Shown here: one piece after another, positions 42,693-54,657 of the stretch
Layout: every line of letters begins with the position of its first letter
Position numbering within the stretch: the first letter of the stretch is position 1
NCBI GenBank assembly: GCA_035048815.1
Contig: JAUCBN010000012.1
Span: forward strand, 10,211,001-10,275,000
Reading direction: 5' to 3'
Length of the DNA stretch: 64,000 nt
Origin: Abelmoschus esculentus
Lineage: Eukaryota > Streptophyta > Magnoliopsida > Malvales > Malvaceae
Translations under genes and position numbers: made by a program
The notes under the pieces: generated by a model
Database searches by the model: none
What the model saw: only the letters and a program-made list of their open reading frames with translations
What the model was told of the DNA's origin: nothing

Positions 42693-43721
42693 ACTCTCCC
42701 TCTCTAAAAAGAAATTTCGTCCTCGAAATTTACCTGAACTGAACAGATGCGGGAACTTCTCTCTCGTAGACTCCTTGATCTCCCAAGTGGCATCAGAAGG
42801 GTTACGGTTTCTCCACTGAACTTTAACCATAGGGATATGCCTCCTTCTCAGAACTCTCTCATCAATCTCTAAGATCTGAACAGATTCCTCCTCATAAGAC
42901 AGGTCTGGTCGTAACTCAACATCCTGAACCTGGATGATGTGACTCGAATATGGATGGTACTGCCTCAACATGGATACATAAAACACATCATGAATACGGC
43001 TAAGCTGAGGAGGTAACTCTAGCTGATAAGCAATAAGCCCGATTCTTTTCAGAATACGGTATGGTCCAATATATCTCGGGCTCAACTTGCCCTTACGCCC
43101 AAATCTCAAAACTTTCTTCCATGGAGAGACTTTCAAGAAAACCTGATCACCAACCTCAAACTCGATGTCCTTCCTCCTCCGATCAGCATACGATTTCTGT
43201 CTATCAAAAGCTTCCTTCAAGCGATCTCGGATCAATCTGACAGTCTCCTCAGTTTCCTGAATCAACTCGGGACGCAGAGTCTTCCGATCATACAACTCTG
43301 TCCAACATATGGGGGTACGAAACCTACGACCATACAAAGCCTCGTAAGGTGCCATACGGATGCTAGCCTGATAACTGTTATTATAAGCAAACTCTGCTAG
43401 GGGCAAGAAATCCTCCCAATTGCCTCGGAAGTCTAAAACACAACCCCGTAACATATCCTCCAGGATCTGTATCACTCTCTCAGACTGACCATCTGTTTGA
43501 GGATGAAAAGATGTGCTAAAATTCAGACGGGTACCCAAAGCAGACTGTAAAGCTATCCAGAAACGGGAAGTAAACCTCGGATCTCGGTCTGAAATAATAG
43601 ACAAGGGCACCCCATGCAGTCTGAAAATCTCAGAAATATACAGTCTAGCCAGCTTTTCCAAAAGAATAAGTGACCCGAACAGGAATAAAGTGAGCTGACT
43701 TTGTAAGTCTATCAACAACAA
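42681..43721 (-). pseudogene. Integrase core to chromodomain of the Tekay/Del-like pol
   Basis: It contains IISDRDPRFTSRFW, TSFHPQTDGQSERV, the EFAYNNSYQASI...PYEALYGRR block, the GPF-type YIGPYRILKRIGLIAYQLEL and VFYVSMLRQY. It ends with a chromodomain-like tail (RRRHIPMVKVQWRNRNPSDA then TWEIKESTREKFPHLF). The family uses the chromodomain to target heterochromatin. The frame differs by one base from the upstream integrase part: an extra base in the A-run at 43660-43663 (plus strand) is the likely indel. Confidence 0.9.
42693..42707 (-). other. Polypurine tract
   Basis: Minus-strand TTTTTAGAGAGGGAGAGT directly abuts the 3' LTR start TGTAACAC. It is the expected plus-strand priming site. Confidence 0.75.
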
Positions 43722-43908
43722 CCCAGACAGAATCTTTCTTAGACGGGGTCAGAGGCAAACCAGTAACAAAGTCCATCGTGATTCGCTCCCATTTCCAATC
43801 TGGAATCTTGATAGGTTGCAAGAGACCAGAAGGATGCTGATGTTCTGCTTTCACCTGTTGACAAGTCAAGCATTTGGATACATAGTCTGAGATATCCTTT
43901 TTCATACC
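43645..43908 (-). pseudogene. Integrase N-terminal half downstream of the solo LTR insertion
   Basis: Reads MKKDISDYVSKCLTCQQVKA and then DWKWERITMDFVTGLPLTPS and VVVDRLTKSAHFIPV, i.e. the Cys pair of the zinc domain and the first catalytic Asp region. It continues directly from RYCWVG on the other side of the solo LTR (47150 side). It ends out of frame with the following core. Confidence 0.88.
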
Positions 43909-46900
43909 TGTAATCACTAATTTTATCCGGTTTAAACTTGTGCTTTAATTTTAGTCTTAATTCGAATAACGGACTTGTATTTGGTAATCAAAATGCAAAG
44001 AAATGTATAATATTTGTTTACTCTTTAAACCTTGCATTACTTCAATTTTATTGAAACAAAAACAAGAATATTAACTTGTTATTTTGTAAATAATACATAT
44101 ATATAGTTTATTTTTTTTTTTAGTTTTTTATTTTTTATTTATTATTATTCTTTTATTTCATTATTATTATTATCTTTACTATTATTATCTTTTTTATTAT
44201 TATTACTATTATTTACTATCATTTTTATTATTATTGTTACTGTTATTATTATTTTTATTATCATCCTTATCATTTTTATTACTATCACTACTACTATCAT
44301 TTTATTGTTAATATTATTTTTACTATCTTTATTATTTTTATTATTTCTATCTTTTATTATTATTATTATTATTATTTTTATAATTATTATTATTATTATC
44401 ACATTCTAAATAAATAAAATAAAATAACAAAGCCCAAAAAATAAATAATAATAAACAATCCACATTATAAAAGCCCGATATAAAAATATATAAGCCCATT
44501 ACACATCTAGCCCATACAATTAAACCCATATCAATAAAAATTAAGCCCAAGTTTAAATTATCCTAAGCCCATCTGTTTTGTTTCCTAGGAGAAACCCTAA
44601 CAGCTGCAGGCGCAGCCCAATCTCGCCCGTTGGATCGGAAATTGATCCAACGGCTCCAGATGAAGATATGGAGGTTTCCAGAATGCTCCACGCGCGCACG
44701 CGCGACGAATGGTTACCATCTACGCGCGCGTGTGCTGCACCCGCGAGACGTCTCAACTCCCTGGCGACCGTTCGTTTTCCTCGCTGCCAATTACCTCCGT
44801 TGATCGTTCTCCGGCCACGATTCGTGCATAAACAAACAAAACAAAATGTCAGTCTTGTACGGAATTACAGAAGAGAAAAACGCAAGAAATGCAAAAAGAA
44901 ATACAAAAGAGCCAGCATGTACGATTTTCACAGCACATTACAGGGGATTTCAGAGTGAATCACAGAGGCACACTAATGCATACCGGACAATTCCAGAACA
45001 GCAGAAAAAAGCATTAATCAAGTCATGTTTATGATTATTCGTTTTTGATGTAAATACTCGGCTATAAAAGCAAAAAAAGAAAACCATGTAAGGGGTTCCC
45101 CCCATAACCATTTTCTCATCAATAGAAACCAGAGATTTCGAGAGGTAACTACATCTACCTTTTCGCATGCATAAGATCGAATAGAGAGAGGGTTCGTTCT
45201 TTACCTTTTTCTTAAAAACGGCCGAGCCTCCTTCATTATCTTCGACTCCTCTGGCAATAATCTCACGGCACTCGTTGCGTCTGAGAGTGAGCCACGGGAG
45301 AAGAGGTCTTGTCCTCTTTTCGTCGTCTTTTCGAATCCGAGACAGGGGGATTTCAATCTCCGTTTTCGGGTTTTTGTCGCGAGTCATCTTGGGTTTCGAA
45401 GGATAAAAATAAGGTTTCTAAAATCATCGGCCGTCGGTGGCGGTTTTTGGTTTTTTAGATGGTCGGAATCTGGAAATGCGGCGGTTCCCATGGAGGTTTT
45501 CTTCATTTCTGGGTTTTTCCAGAAGAACATTTGAATGTTCTTAATGTTTCTGGAAACCCAGATGAAGAAACCAGAGGAAAGGGTTTGGGATTCACGATCG
45601 GTTTAAAATATATGAAAGGGGGGGGCCTTTTTTTTGTATCATGTTGTGTTTTATACTAACCCCATATTTTAAAATGGGATTTTTACATTCATAAAACCCC
45701 CCGTGTCAACATAATCAGGCCCGTGGTCCCTTGTGTTTCCATTTAGTTTACATTTTGGTCCTGATTTCGATAATAAACGTTTAATTCAAACGGTTTAATT
45801 AAATCTAAGTCCCTCCGTGTTTTGTAGTTCTTGCTTAAGCCCTTCCCCTTGGTTTAATCACTTCAGAAGTCCTCAGATGACTTCATGATCTTGCAATTTA
45901 GTCCCTATTCGAATCTATTTCATTTATTTTATTTTGTATTTTTTGTGTTTTTTTATTCGAGCCTATTTTGTTTTTTTTATTTACACACCTCCATATTTTA
46001 TTGTTTTTATTATCATACTCCTGATTGATTGTTTATTTTGCTTATTGTTTATTTGTTTTACTTTATTGTTCATTCATTTAGTTTCCAATATCGTATATAA
46101 TATGATGTAGTTCTCATGTGCATATAGCTTACATATATCATTGTATTTGCTTTATACACCTTGTCTTTTTATGCCTTCTACGTTATCTATGTTTCATTAA
46201 ATGTCATATACTTTAGCTTATCATCTATACATTACATATATTATTTCCCTTAGTTATTAAGTATACTTGATTTTATTTGCATACATGTCACGTCTTTGTA
46301 CATTGTCTTTTATATTGCTCCATGTTAGTACATTAGGTTATCAAGCATATTTTCTTATATATATATATCTTTGCAACTTATATATTGTTGTTTCATTATG
46401 TTTTGTCCTAATATGCCCTTTTTTTTTATTTATTCGTTTCATGTAATTAACATTTGTCATATGTTTATTTCATGCTTTTTTTTGTTATTATGATCGTATT
46501 ATATGTTTTTGTCTCTTTTTTATTTATGCTTTAAATTTATGCAAGTATTATGTATAAGTTGTTTCTTTTTATTCAGCGTTCATTTCCACATTTCTTTAAT
46601 TAATTGATTTAATTTTAAACATCTTTATTCGGTCGTAACGGGCCCGCGTTCCAATGCAATGGTCGCGGTGTATGCGTTGCCTTCGAATAGAGACCCGGTA
46701 AAAATAAAATTGATTCGAATCTTTAAACAAGAATATTTTAAATGCCACTCTAATTCAAAAATATTCAAAATTAATGAAGCGGTAATTTATTTTAAAGGTA
46801 CCAATTTTTGGGCAGTTTTTAAACACTAAACCTGTTTTAAAACCGTAACCGACTCTCGAATCCAAACCCTTCGAATCTCTGGTTTTCTGGTGTCCGGTCT

Positions 46901-47145
46901 ACCCAAAAGTGACCGGTGGCGACTGCAAAACTTTTAAACATTCCCAATATTTTTTTTATCCCTAATTTTAATAAAATTCTCAGTTTCTTTTTTTAGGTTT
47001 TCCAAACCCTAATTCCTAAATTTTAAACCCTAAATTTAAAAGTTCCATTTTTTTAAAAGTCTAATTCCTAATTTTTAAATTAGTGACCCTTATTTTCATT
47101 TACACCTAATAATATTAAATTTCTTTAAAAAGAGGGATCGCTACA
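43909..47145 (+). mobile_element. Solo LTR (3237 bp), Tat/Ogre-like, inside the integrase gene
   Basis: It begins TGTAATCACTAATTTTATCC and ends GGGATCGCTACA, with a perfect 5-bp target duplication ATACC (43904-43908 and 47146-47150). There is no internal region. The plus strand carries 'aagccca' words, a TATA box GCTATAAAAG (45061-45070) and, near the 3' end, GGTCGCGGTG and CCGGTGGCGACTGC. These parallel the sense strand of the LTR at 18213-19757, so the sense orientation is plus, opposite to the host element. Open frames within it (44578-45659) are not genes. Confidence 0.85.
44140..44402. repeat. ATT/TTA microsatellite tract in the solo LTR
   Basis: A long stretch dominated by TTATTATTATTA with interruptions. 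The minus-strand frame over it encodes only Ile/Asn/Lys runs. Confidence 0.8.
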
Positions 47146-47654
47146 ATACCTACCCAACAGTATCTCTGTTTCACGTTCTGATACATTTTATCCCCTCTGG
47201 GATGCATAGCATAAGGACTACTATGAGCCTCTCTGAGAATGGTCTGTCTCAACTCAGAATCGTTGGGTACACAGTATCGACCGTTAAAACAAAGGACTCC
47301 ATCCTGATCAAGAGAATAAACAGAGGTGGATCCTTCCTCAACTTGCTGCATAACAGAAAGTAAGGAGTCATCTAACCGCTGCTTGGCCTTGATCTGCTCG
47401 GCCAAGGTCGGTTTGACCTGTAACTCAGCCAATAGGCTACCATCATCATATACACTCATCTTGGCAAACAGGGATCTCAGGTCTGATATGGTTTTACGAC
47501 TCAAAGCATCAACCACAATGTTAGCTTTCCCCGGATGATACTCAATCTCGCAGTCATAATCCTTAAGAAGCTCCAACCAACGATGCTGTCTCAGGTTAAG
47601 CTCCTTCTGAGTGAGGAGGTACTTCAGGCTCTTATGATCGGTAAAGATATAACA
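47146..47654 (-). pseudogene. RNase H end and integrase zinc start of the Tekay/Del-like pol
   Basis: In the same frame as the upstream RT but behind an in-frame stop (47655-47657, after HYLYGE). It contains CYIFTDHKSLKYLLTQKELN, MELLKDYDCEIEYHPGKAN and VVDALSRK. Then comes the H of the integrase zinc site in AHSSPYAMHPRGDKMYQNVK and RYCWVG, where the solo LTR interrupts. Confidence 0.88.
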
Positions 47655-49415
47655 CTACTCTCCGTAGAGATAGTGTCTCCAGATTTTCAGAGCAAAAACC
47701 ACTGCAGCAAGCTCAAGATCATGGGTGGGATAGTTACACTCATGTGGTCTCAACTGGCGTGATGCATAAGCGATCACCTTACCATCCTGCATCAAAACAC
47801 ATCCAAGTCCAGAGTGCGAGGCATCACTGTAAACTGTAAAGTCCTTTCCTGACTCAGGTTGTGCTAAAACTGGAGCTTGGGTCAAAGCTGATTTCAACTG
47901 GTCAAAACTAGATTGCTGGGCCTCAGACCACACAAAAGGAATATCTTTCCTCAGAAGCTTTGTCAAAGGGGCAGCGATGATGGAGAAACCCTCGACAAAG
48001 TATCGGTAATACCCAGCTAATCCCAGAAAACTGCGGATCTCAGAAACGTTTCTGGGAGGCTTCCAACTGGTGATTGCATCAATTTTGCTCGGATCCACCT
48101 GGATACCCTTAGCTGAAACATATCCTAGAAAAGCCACCTCACTAAGCCAAAACTCACACTTACTTAGCTTGGCATATAATCGATGTTCTCTAAGAGTCTG
48201 CAGCACTACTCTCAGATGCCCAACATGCTCGTCCTCAGAGCGGGAGTAAACCAGGATATCATCAATGAACACTACAACAAACTGGTCCAGATAGGGTCGA
48301 AAGACACGGTTCATCAGGTCCATGAAGGCAGTAGGAGCATTAGTTAACCCGAAAGGCATCACTAAAAACTCGTAATACCCATACCTGGTGCGGATAGCAG
48401 TATTAGCAACATCCGAGCCCTTAACATTCAACTGATAGTACCCAGATCGAAGGTCAATCTTCGAGAAGACTGTATCTCCCCGAAACTGGTCAAACAAGTC
48501 ATCAATCCTGGGTAAAGGGTACTTGTTTTTCACCGTTAGCTTATTCAGCTTCCGGTAGTCGATGCACAACCAAAGGGAACCATCCTTCTTTTTAACAAAG
48601 AGTACCAGAGCTCCCCAGGGTGAAGAGCTAGGTCGGATGAACCCTCGGTCAAGCAGTTCCTGTAATTGAACTTTCAACTCCTTTAACTCTTTCGGAGCCA
48701 TACGGTACGGGGCCATAGAAACTGGTGCTGATCTAGGATAAGTCTCAATCTCGAACTCAACCTCCCTGTCTAGAGGGAGACCCGGTAGCTCCTCAGGAAA
48801 AACCTCAGGAAACTCGCTAACAGTGCAAATCTCCTCAATCTTAGATAAAGACCCCTTTGTATTAAGGAAACAGGCAATAAAGGTCTCGTATCCTTTACGG
48901 ATCATCCTGTCAGCAGTCAAAACTGATACAACATTGGTCAAATAGCCTCGACGTTCACCAACCAAAACTACAGATCGTACATCCTGAGTCCTTAACGTGG
49001 CCCTTTTGGCCTCGCAGTCTAGACTAATACGATGCTCAGACAACCAGTCCATCCCCAAGATGAGATTGAACTCTTGTAAAGGAAGTTCCATAAGATCCGC
49101 AATAAACACTTCCCCTTCCACAACGAGGGGACATCTCCGAAACACCTTACTCACAGATAAGGATTGTCCCACGGGGCTCATAACGGTCACAACACTCTCA
49201 GTGTCCTCAACAGAGATCGGAAGATCACCAGATACTGACTTGGATACATAGGAGTGAGTGGAACCATTGTCAAGCAAGGCAAAGTACGGGACAAAAAGGA
49301 TGGTAAAAGTATCTGCGATAACATCTGGCTCATCTCGGTCATCACTACGTCTGGTAGCATAAACTAGTGCCGATTGACGAGCCTCAGAAATAGGTGGTCC
49401 ACCACTCTGGTGGCC
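47655..49415 (-). pseudogene. Protease-RT-RNase H of the Tekay/Del-like pol
   Basis: Open from the stop at 49416 to the stop at 47655. The protease site reads LLDNGSTHSYV; retropepsins have D-S/T-G, so DNG is a probable loss (one G-to-A transition). Then ILGMDWLSEH, the RT blocks FVKKKDGSLWLCIDYRKLNK, SKIDLRSGYYQL and MPFGLTNAPTAFMDLMN, the intact catalytic box VVFIDDILVYS, and RNase H VYSDASHSGLGCVLMQ...YPTHDLELAAVVFAL. Polymerase residues look intact; the protein is truncated by the stop. Confidence 0.93.
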
Positions 49416-50723
49416 TCAGCCCCGGGTATCAGATCTAGCAATAGACCCAGAAGCTCTACCCTGAAAACGCCCCGTAGCAGGTGTCTGAACAAACGTCTGA
49501 GATCGGGAAGGAGTCTGAGTATGCATAGGGGTATGGGTCGATGGCCGACCAACAGAAGGTGGATGTGGGCAGTCTCTCAGAAAGTGCTCAGAAGATCCAC
49601 ATCGAAAACATGCTCCAGTTTTCTTCCTACACTCGCCCTTATGCAGGTTGCCACAAAAATCACATGCTGATACAGTCGGAAACCCAGAAGAACCACCTCG
49701 GCTGACGGCGGAGTTCTGAGGTGCCGTAGGCTGATGGTAGGAGCCACCTCTCTGACTCGGTGCAGATCGAGCCCTCTTATTAGGGCGACTATAGGACTCA
49801 CCATGGCCGTGTCCCCCAGATCGGTTACGGTCTTTTCTGCAATCCCTATCTCTGCCCCTATCCCGATCCTGATCCCTGATAATCTGACTATCAAAAAGCT
49901 TCTCCAAGTCCTCAGCTGTCTTTGCACGGTTCACAAGATCCTCAAATATTGTATCATGGTGTGTGGCTACCCTGTCCCTGATACCAATACGGAGACCCTC
50001 AAGAAACTTATCGCACCTGTCCTTCTCTATAGCCACTAACCCAGCACCATACCTCATCAGGTCTAGAAACTGTAACTCATACTCGGCCACTGTCATGGTA
50101 CCCTGAATCAAGTCCTTGAAGGCCTGACGCCTCTCTCTCAGATAACGCTCACCAAGGAAACGGTTACTGAACCACTCCCTGAAGAAGTCCCAAGTCAACA
50201 TATCAGGGGATACACTACTCACCACAGACTCCCACCAGACGTGGGCACAACCATCAAGCATAGACACAGCTCCCAAATATCTCTTAGCTGGCTCCAAACC
50301 CAGCTGGTCCATGCGTCTCTCAGTGTCATACAACCATGACTCAGCCTCAGAAGGTGCACCTGTCAGGGATCCAGAAAAAGTCCTCACTCTATTGGCGATC
50401 AGGATCTGAAAGATAGGAGTATCTGGCATAGCAGCTGAAGCTCTGATAGCTCCCTGTATTAGCTGAAGGAACTGTCTACTAAGGGTCTCATCTGTCACTG
50501 TAGTAGCAGGCTCGGTGCTCGGTACTGGTGCCCCTCTGACCGGGGTAGACATACCTATGCCCGTAGGAGGATGTGGGCTAGGCGATACCGTGGTGCTAGC
50601 AGGAATGGGAGGGTCTATAGGGGTGATGGGCGGAGGGTCACTGATAGGCTCTTCTACAGGATCGGCGAAGCTAGTCGCACGACCACGCCCTCGGGTGGTC
50701 CGGCGAGCTCTACGGACACTCAT
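49416..50723 (-). pseudogene. Gag of the Tekay/Del-like element (435 aa)
   Basis: Starts MSVRRARRTTRGRGRATSFA at 50723. Retrotransposon-gag capsid signatures are AESWLYDTERRMDQLG, WWESVVSSV and EYELQFLDLMRYGAGL. A long charged run of RD-repeats and a zinc region CDFCGNLHKGEC plus CFRCGSSEHFLRDCP follow near residues 355-390. It is in the same frame as protease-RT. The TGA at 49416-49418 separates them, most simply a mutation in a once continuous gag-pol frame, although a readthrough stop cannot be excluded. Confidence 0.9.
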
Positions 50724-50897
50724 GAGTCTCAGGTAATCTACAAGAATAGAGTTTATGAGATTAGAATTGGCACTAGAGAATCATACACAATACAAAAAAT
50801 ATAGGTGACATGGTCTTTCAGATATTAATTTAAAAACAGTTTAACAGAAAATGTTTTATTTAGGACCCATCACAGTCCGAGAATCTTAAAACCAAAA

Positions 50898-50909
50898 GCT
50901 CTGATACCA
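50898..50909 (-). other. Primer binding site (tRNA-iMet type)
   Basis: Minus-strand TGGTATCAGAGC lies six bases inside the 5' LTR edge (50916). This is the standard plant initiator-Met tRNA primer site and fixes the element's orientation. Confidence 0.92.
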
Positions 50910-50915
50910 ACTAAA

Positions 50916-52680
50916 TGTAACCCCCTAGACCGGCCTACGCGAAAAGCCCGACCTAAAGTAGTCACATTTTTTTTCTTTCAAACGAACATAAAACAAATAC
51001 AAGTTTAACCAAATCCAAAATATCCTGTAAAGATGACAGTTCCATCAAAATCATAAATTCGACCATAATCCATATGATCATAGTAAACTGTTAATCTCAA
51101 AGGTAATGTGCGTTCAAAACATTGCTCATAAAACAATTCGTATCGCAGTAATAAAACATGATGAGTTAAAACTATCCAGTAACAAAATATAGGCATAACA
51201 GTAACAAAATAAAGGCACATGTCATCATAACTAAAAACCCGGAGAATATAAGCATTACATCAAAAGATAATCTGGGAGGTGTAGATCCTTCGAGTGCCAA
51301 ATCCGGGATGCTTATCTACGGATATCTAAAAGGGGGAAGAAAACAAGTATGAGCTATAGAGCCTAGTGTGTTCCAGTAGTGCATAAAAATCACAGGTAAA
51401 ACAATATATAATGATATTAGAAAAACAATGCATGAAATGCATGGCATGATATACTACCCCCAACCGATCTCCAGGATACGATTCCCCAGAACAGTATCTA
51501 GTACAAGCATTAACCTAAGCCCAAAGGGGCAAAGGTATCATAAACAGGACGGAATTACCCTGGCTGTAGCACGGGAACCGATATCAGGACAAAATTACCC
51601 TAACCGTAGCTAGGAACCGTAAACAGGACGAAATTACCAACTGGAATAAGGCTGAACCGAATAACAAACACTACTCATCATCCCTAAACCTAAAGTGACA
51701 GGCATGCAGTAATAACAGGTATAATGATGGCAGTGATAGTATTTATCCAGATATCATGTAATGCTAAATCAGGACATGTCATGTAAAATATATCAGGCAT
51801 ACAGCAAAACAGGATATGATCAAGTTCAACATATATGTCTAGGTAAAATCCAGAAATAGTCATGTGTACATGCTTGGTTTGTAAAAACGGGAAAAACAAT
51901 AACATACACATATAGCACGTAAGGGAACACACCTCAAAAGAGTAGAAGCACACAGGTGGTCTACTGGGCGGCTGAGCCTCGCTCTGCAGCAGTACTGGAC
52001 CGAGTCACGATTGGATCACGAATCGGGTCGAACTGGGAGGAACCAGGCTGGGTCGGTACTCGATCAGGTGGACTATGAGATCCCAACTTACCAAAACCCA
52101 AAACGTCGCCGGCGAAGGGCTGATCGATGGTGAAAGGGTGCGGGATTGGAGGCATTTTACTCGCCTCGACACGGTGGTCACGGAGAAGCCATCGACGCGC
52201 CGGCTCGGTCATTGGAACGGTCGGAAAACTGGTTTGAAACCTCGACGGAACCCTAGGGTTTTCTCGAAGGTTCACGCTTTGATTGACGGTAACTCGGGCG
52301 GCGGTACGGCGCATCTGTAGAGGGGTTTTGCTCCGGGGGTTGCGGCGGTCACGACGACAATGGCGGTGCAGGGCACGGACCGGCGGTGCGCTAGATCGGC
52401 CGGCGACCGAAGGGTTTGGTGAGAGAGAGAAGGGTTTGGTTCGAAGGGATCAAATATTTGATCTAAAAAGGATCCAACACAGAATATCAGATATAATTCG
52501 AATCTATTATTATTTTTATTACTCAAACTGGGATAGATTGTAGGCAAGCGGTTGGAGATTAAAAATCAAGAGCTATTTAGCTTAACTGGTTGGGTCACTG
52601 GTTTTGCTTGCAGGTGGTTGTGGGTTCGAAACCCCACAACCTCATTCTTATATACTTTTATTTTTTTTTCAAGTGTTACA
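50916..52680 (-). repeat. 5' LTR of the Tekay/Del-like element
   Basis: A 1765-bp partner of 40927-42692 with the same ends. It carries the tRNA-like A/B-box pair at 52578-52589 and 52623-52633. Confidence 0.93.
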
Positions 52681-54211
52681 TGATGAATGTCCAAAAGTAC
52701 TGTTTTTATTACCCTTTTTACTCTTGTTATTGTTAGAATTAAGCATAATATTAATTGCACAATTAGTCATTCATGTATATTTACATAATTTCTTTAATTG
52801 ATGCATTTAATTTATATTTTGATTAATTGCGTTGAAAAGGATATTGTGGTTGTGTATTTTCTTATTTGTAGCGTTTGATTCATTGGATGTCAATTTGGAA
52901 GGAATCAAAAGGAGATAAAATTGATTTCAAAAGACATGGAAAGATTCCAGAAGATTGGATTTGATATAGGAATTAAAGATTTGAATTAATTTAAAATCTC
53001 TAAAGAGATAATTATTTCTTTATCAAATTAATTCTCATCAAATAATTTGACCAAGCAAGATCCTATAAAAGGAAAGATGTCGTCCAAAGCAATAAAGCCG
53101 ATCGTGAGAGAGACATTGACGCAAAGGGGTTGCAATTTCCTTCTTGTATTAATTTGAAAGATTCCAAAAAATTGGATTTGATATCGGAATTAAAGATTTG
53201 AATTAATTTGAAATCTCTAAAAAGATAATTATTTCTTTATAAAATTAATTCTCATCAAATAATTTGACCAAGCAAGATCCTATAAAAGGAAAGATGTTGT
53301 CCAAAACAATAGAGCCGATCGTGAGAGAGACATTGACGGAAAGGGGCTGCAATTTTCTTCTTGTATTTTTCTTGTTATTTCGAGTGATGAGAGGATTTAC
53401 TCTTTGGATATTTTGCCCAACCATGAACTAATTTAAAGTTGGCTTGAGTTATTTTGTTCTATGGTTTGATTTCAATTGAATTCTATCTAAGCATGTTTAG
53501 TATTCCTAATTAAGGTTTGCCTCTTCTTGGTGTTAATTTGGTTTGCGAGAGAATTGAGAAAATGACCTCGATAAACTATTAATTTATCTAGATTCGGGAG
53601 AATTGGATTCACGAAACGAATAGACATGGTTCGATCCAAGTGAGAGAAAACTAATCTGGCTTAGGGGATAAGTGCAGGGTTTCAACGACTAATGGAAGCC
53701 CAAGAAAGTTGTTGTACACCCTTGATTAACGCATAGATGTATCATCACGGGTTGTGCAATTAACAACGTCTCAGGTTAGGGATAACAAGGAATACTGAAG
53801 AACGCTTTGCCGAACCTTGAGGATAGTCGCTCAACTTGCCTGAGCAATTCTCTTAGTTGCAATGGCCCAAACATTCGGATGAACTGAGTAGGCAATTCAA
53901 CTAAGCCTAATTACCGAAACAATTGAGTGGTGTGAGCACCCACTTACAAGGAAGAATTCATATGTTCATCATTACATAATTCAGGATAACCCAGCGAAAT
54001 CTCTCTTATCGATTGCTCTAATTTATTTTATTTGCTTATTTTATTATTTTCATTTAAATATCAATTCTATAAATCAATTGTCTTTATTTTTTAGTGCAAG
54101 AAATTAGATTCCGAAAGAAGCATCAATCCCTGTGGAGACAATAACTTTTTTATACTATAACTTGAAAATGTGTACACTTTCATGTAATTGCGAACACTTA
54201 AACACACAACA
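52681..54211 (+). repeat. Right LTR of the outer element, with internal tandem duplication
   Basis: Similar to 39221-40516 but about 216 bp longer. The block starting AAAGATTCCAGAAGATTGGA (about 52938) is repeated from about 53156 (AAAGATTCCAAAAAATTGGA), including its TATA-type CCTATAAAAGGA. Its first five bases are also the right-hand target duplication of the chromovirus. Confidence 0.8.
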
Positions 54212-54216
54212 ATTTA

Positions 54217-54657
54217 TTTAAGGTTAATCATGGTCATCCATGTAATTTGATCCTGACCATTGACTGAGTGAGAGCTCAACTATAAATAGAGAGCTCTCAC
54301 CATCATTTGTACTTATCACTTAATTGCATCCATTTTTTCTTTGAGAAGAGTAATAAAGCTTTGAGGTATTTACTTTATTCTTTCTTGTTCTTGTTTAAAC
54401 TTTTTTGTTCTTGTTGTCTCTCGAGTGGCTTAGAGTAGCCACACTATTGCTAATAGCTTCCGCATCCATCGAAGCCTTAAGGGCTTGTCCAAACTTTTGT
54501 CGAGCTAGAGTTCTCGCAAGGTTAGTTGAAGGTTGACTTAGTTGCTAAGATCGAAACCAAGTAGCGTCACGAAACGTCTACAGCCGCACGTTCTGAATGA
54601 ATAGTCGAATTCAACGGACGTGAAACTCTATGGACGTGACACTCTATGGACGTGACA
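54217..54657 (+). repeat. 3' LTR of the plus-strand chromovirus piece, part 2
   Basis: It resumes the LTR begun at 38949 after the nested block. It contains a TATA box AACTATAAATAGAGAG (about 54278-54293) and a CT-rich leader. It ends in three 16-bp repeats around TATGGACGTGACACTC, the last giving a GTGACA end that mirrors the TGTCA start. The exact end could be one repeat earlier. Confidence 0.55.

Larger units (their letters stand above)
40927..52680 (-). mobile_element. Tekay/Del-like chromovirus, full length, with a solo LTR inside
   Basis: Two LTRs of 1766 and 1765 bp, a perfect 5-bp target duplication TGATG (40922-40926 and 52681-52685), a tRNA-iMet-type primer site next to the right LTR and a polypurine tract next to the left one define a complete minus-strand element of 11,754 bp. 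Removing the 3237-bp solo LTR and its duplicated 5 bp leaves about 8.5 kb. Gag, protease, RT, RNase H, integrase and a chromodomain-like tail follow in the gypsy order in essentially one polyprotein, broken by two stops and one frameshift. The element is recently inserted but inactive. Confidence 0.93.
39221..54211 (+). mobile_element. Outer non-autonomous LTR element (LARD/TRIM-like), hosting nested inserts
   Basis: The 39221-40516 and 52681-54211 segments are directly repeated LTRs that both start TGATGA.TGTCC. They are flanked by a perfect 5-bp target duplication ATTTA (39216-39220 and 54212-54216). Between the LTRs its own internal DNA is only about 405 bp (40517-40921), with no coding capacity, and ends in TTGAGGACAAGC and GAGTTTGGGTG next to the right LTR, a polypurine-like edge. 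All the rest is the inserted chromovirus. The primer site is not clear. Confidence 0.75.

Noticed and set aside
44578..45659. Several frames of 60-145 aa
   Set aside because: They lie in the solo LTR, have no domain, and are explained by its GC-richer leader region.
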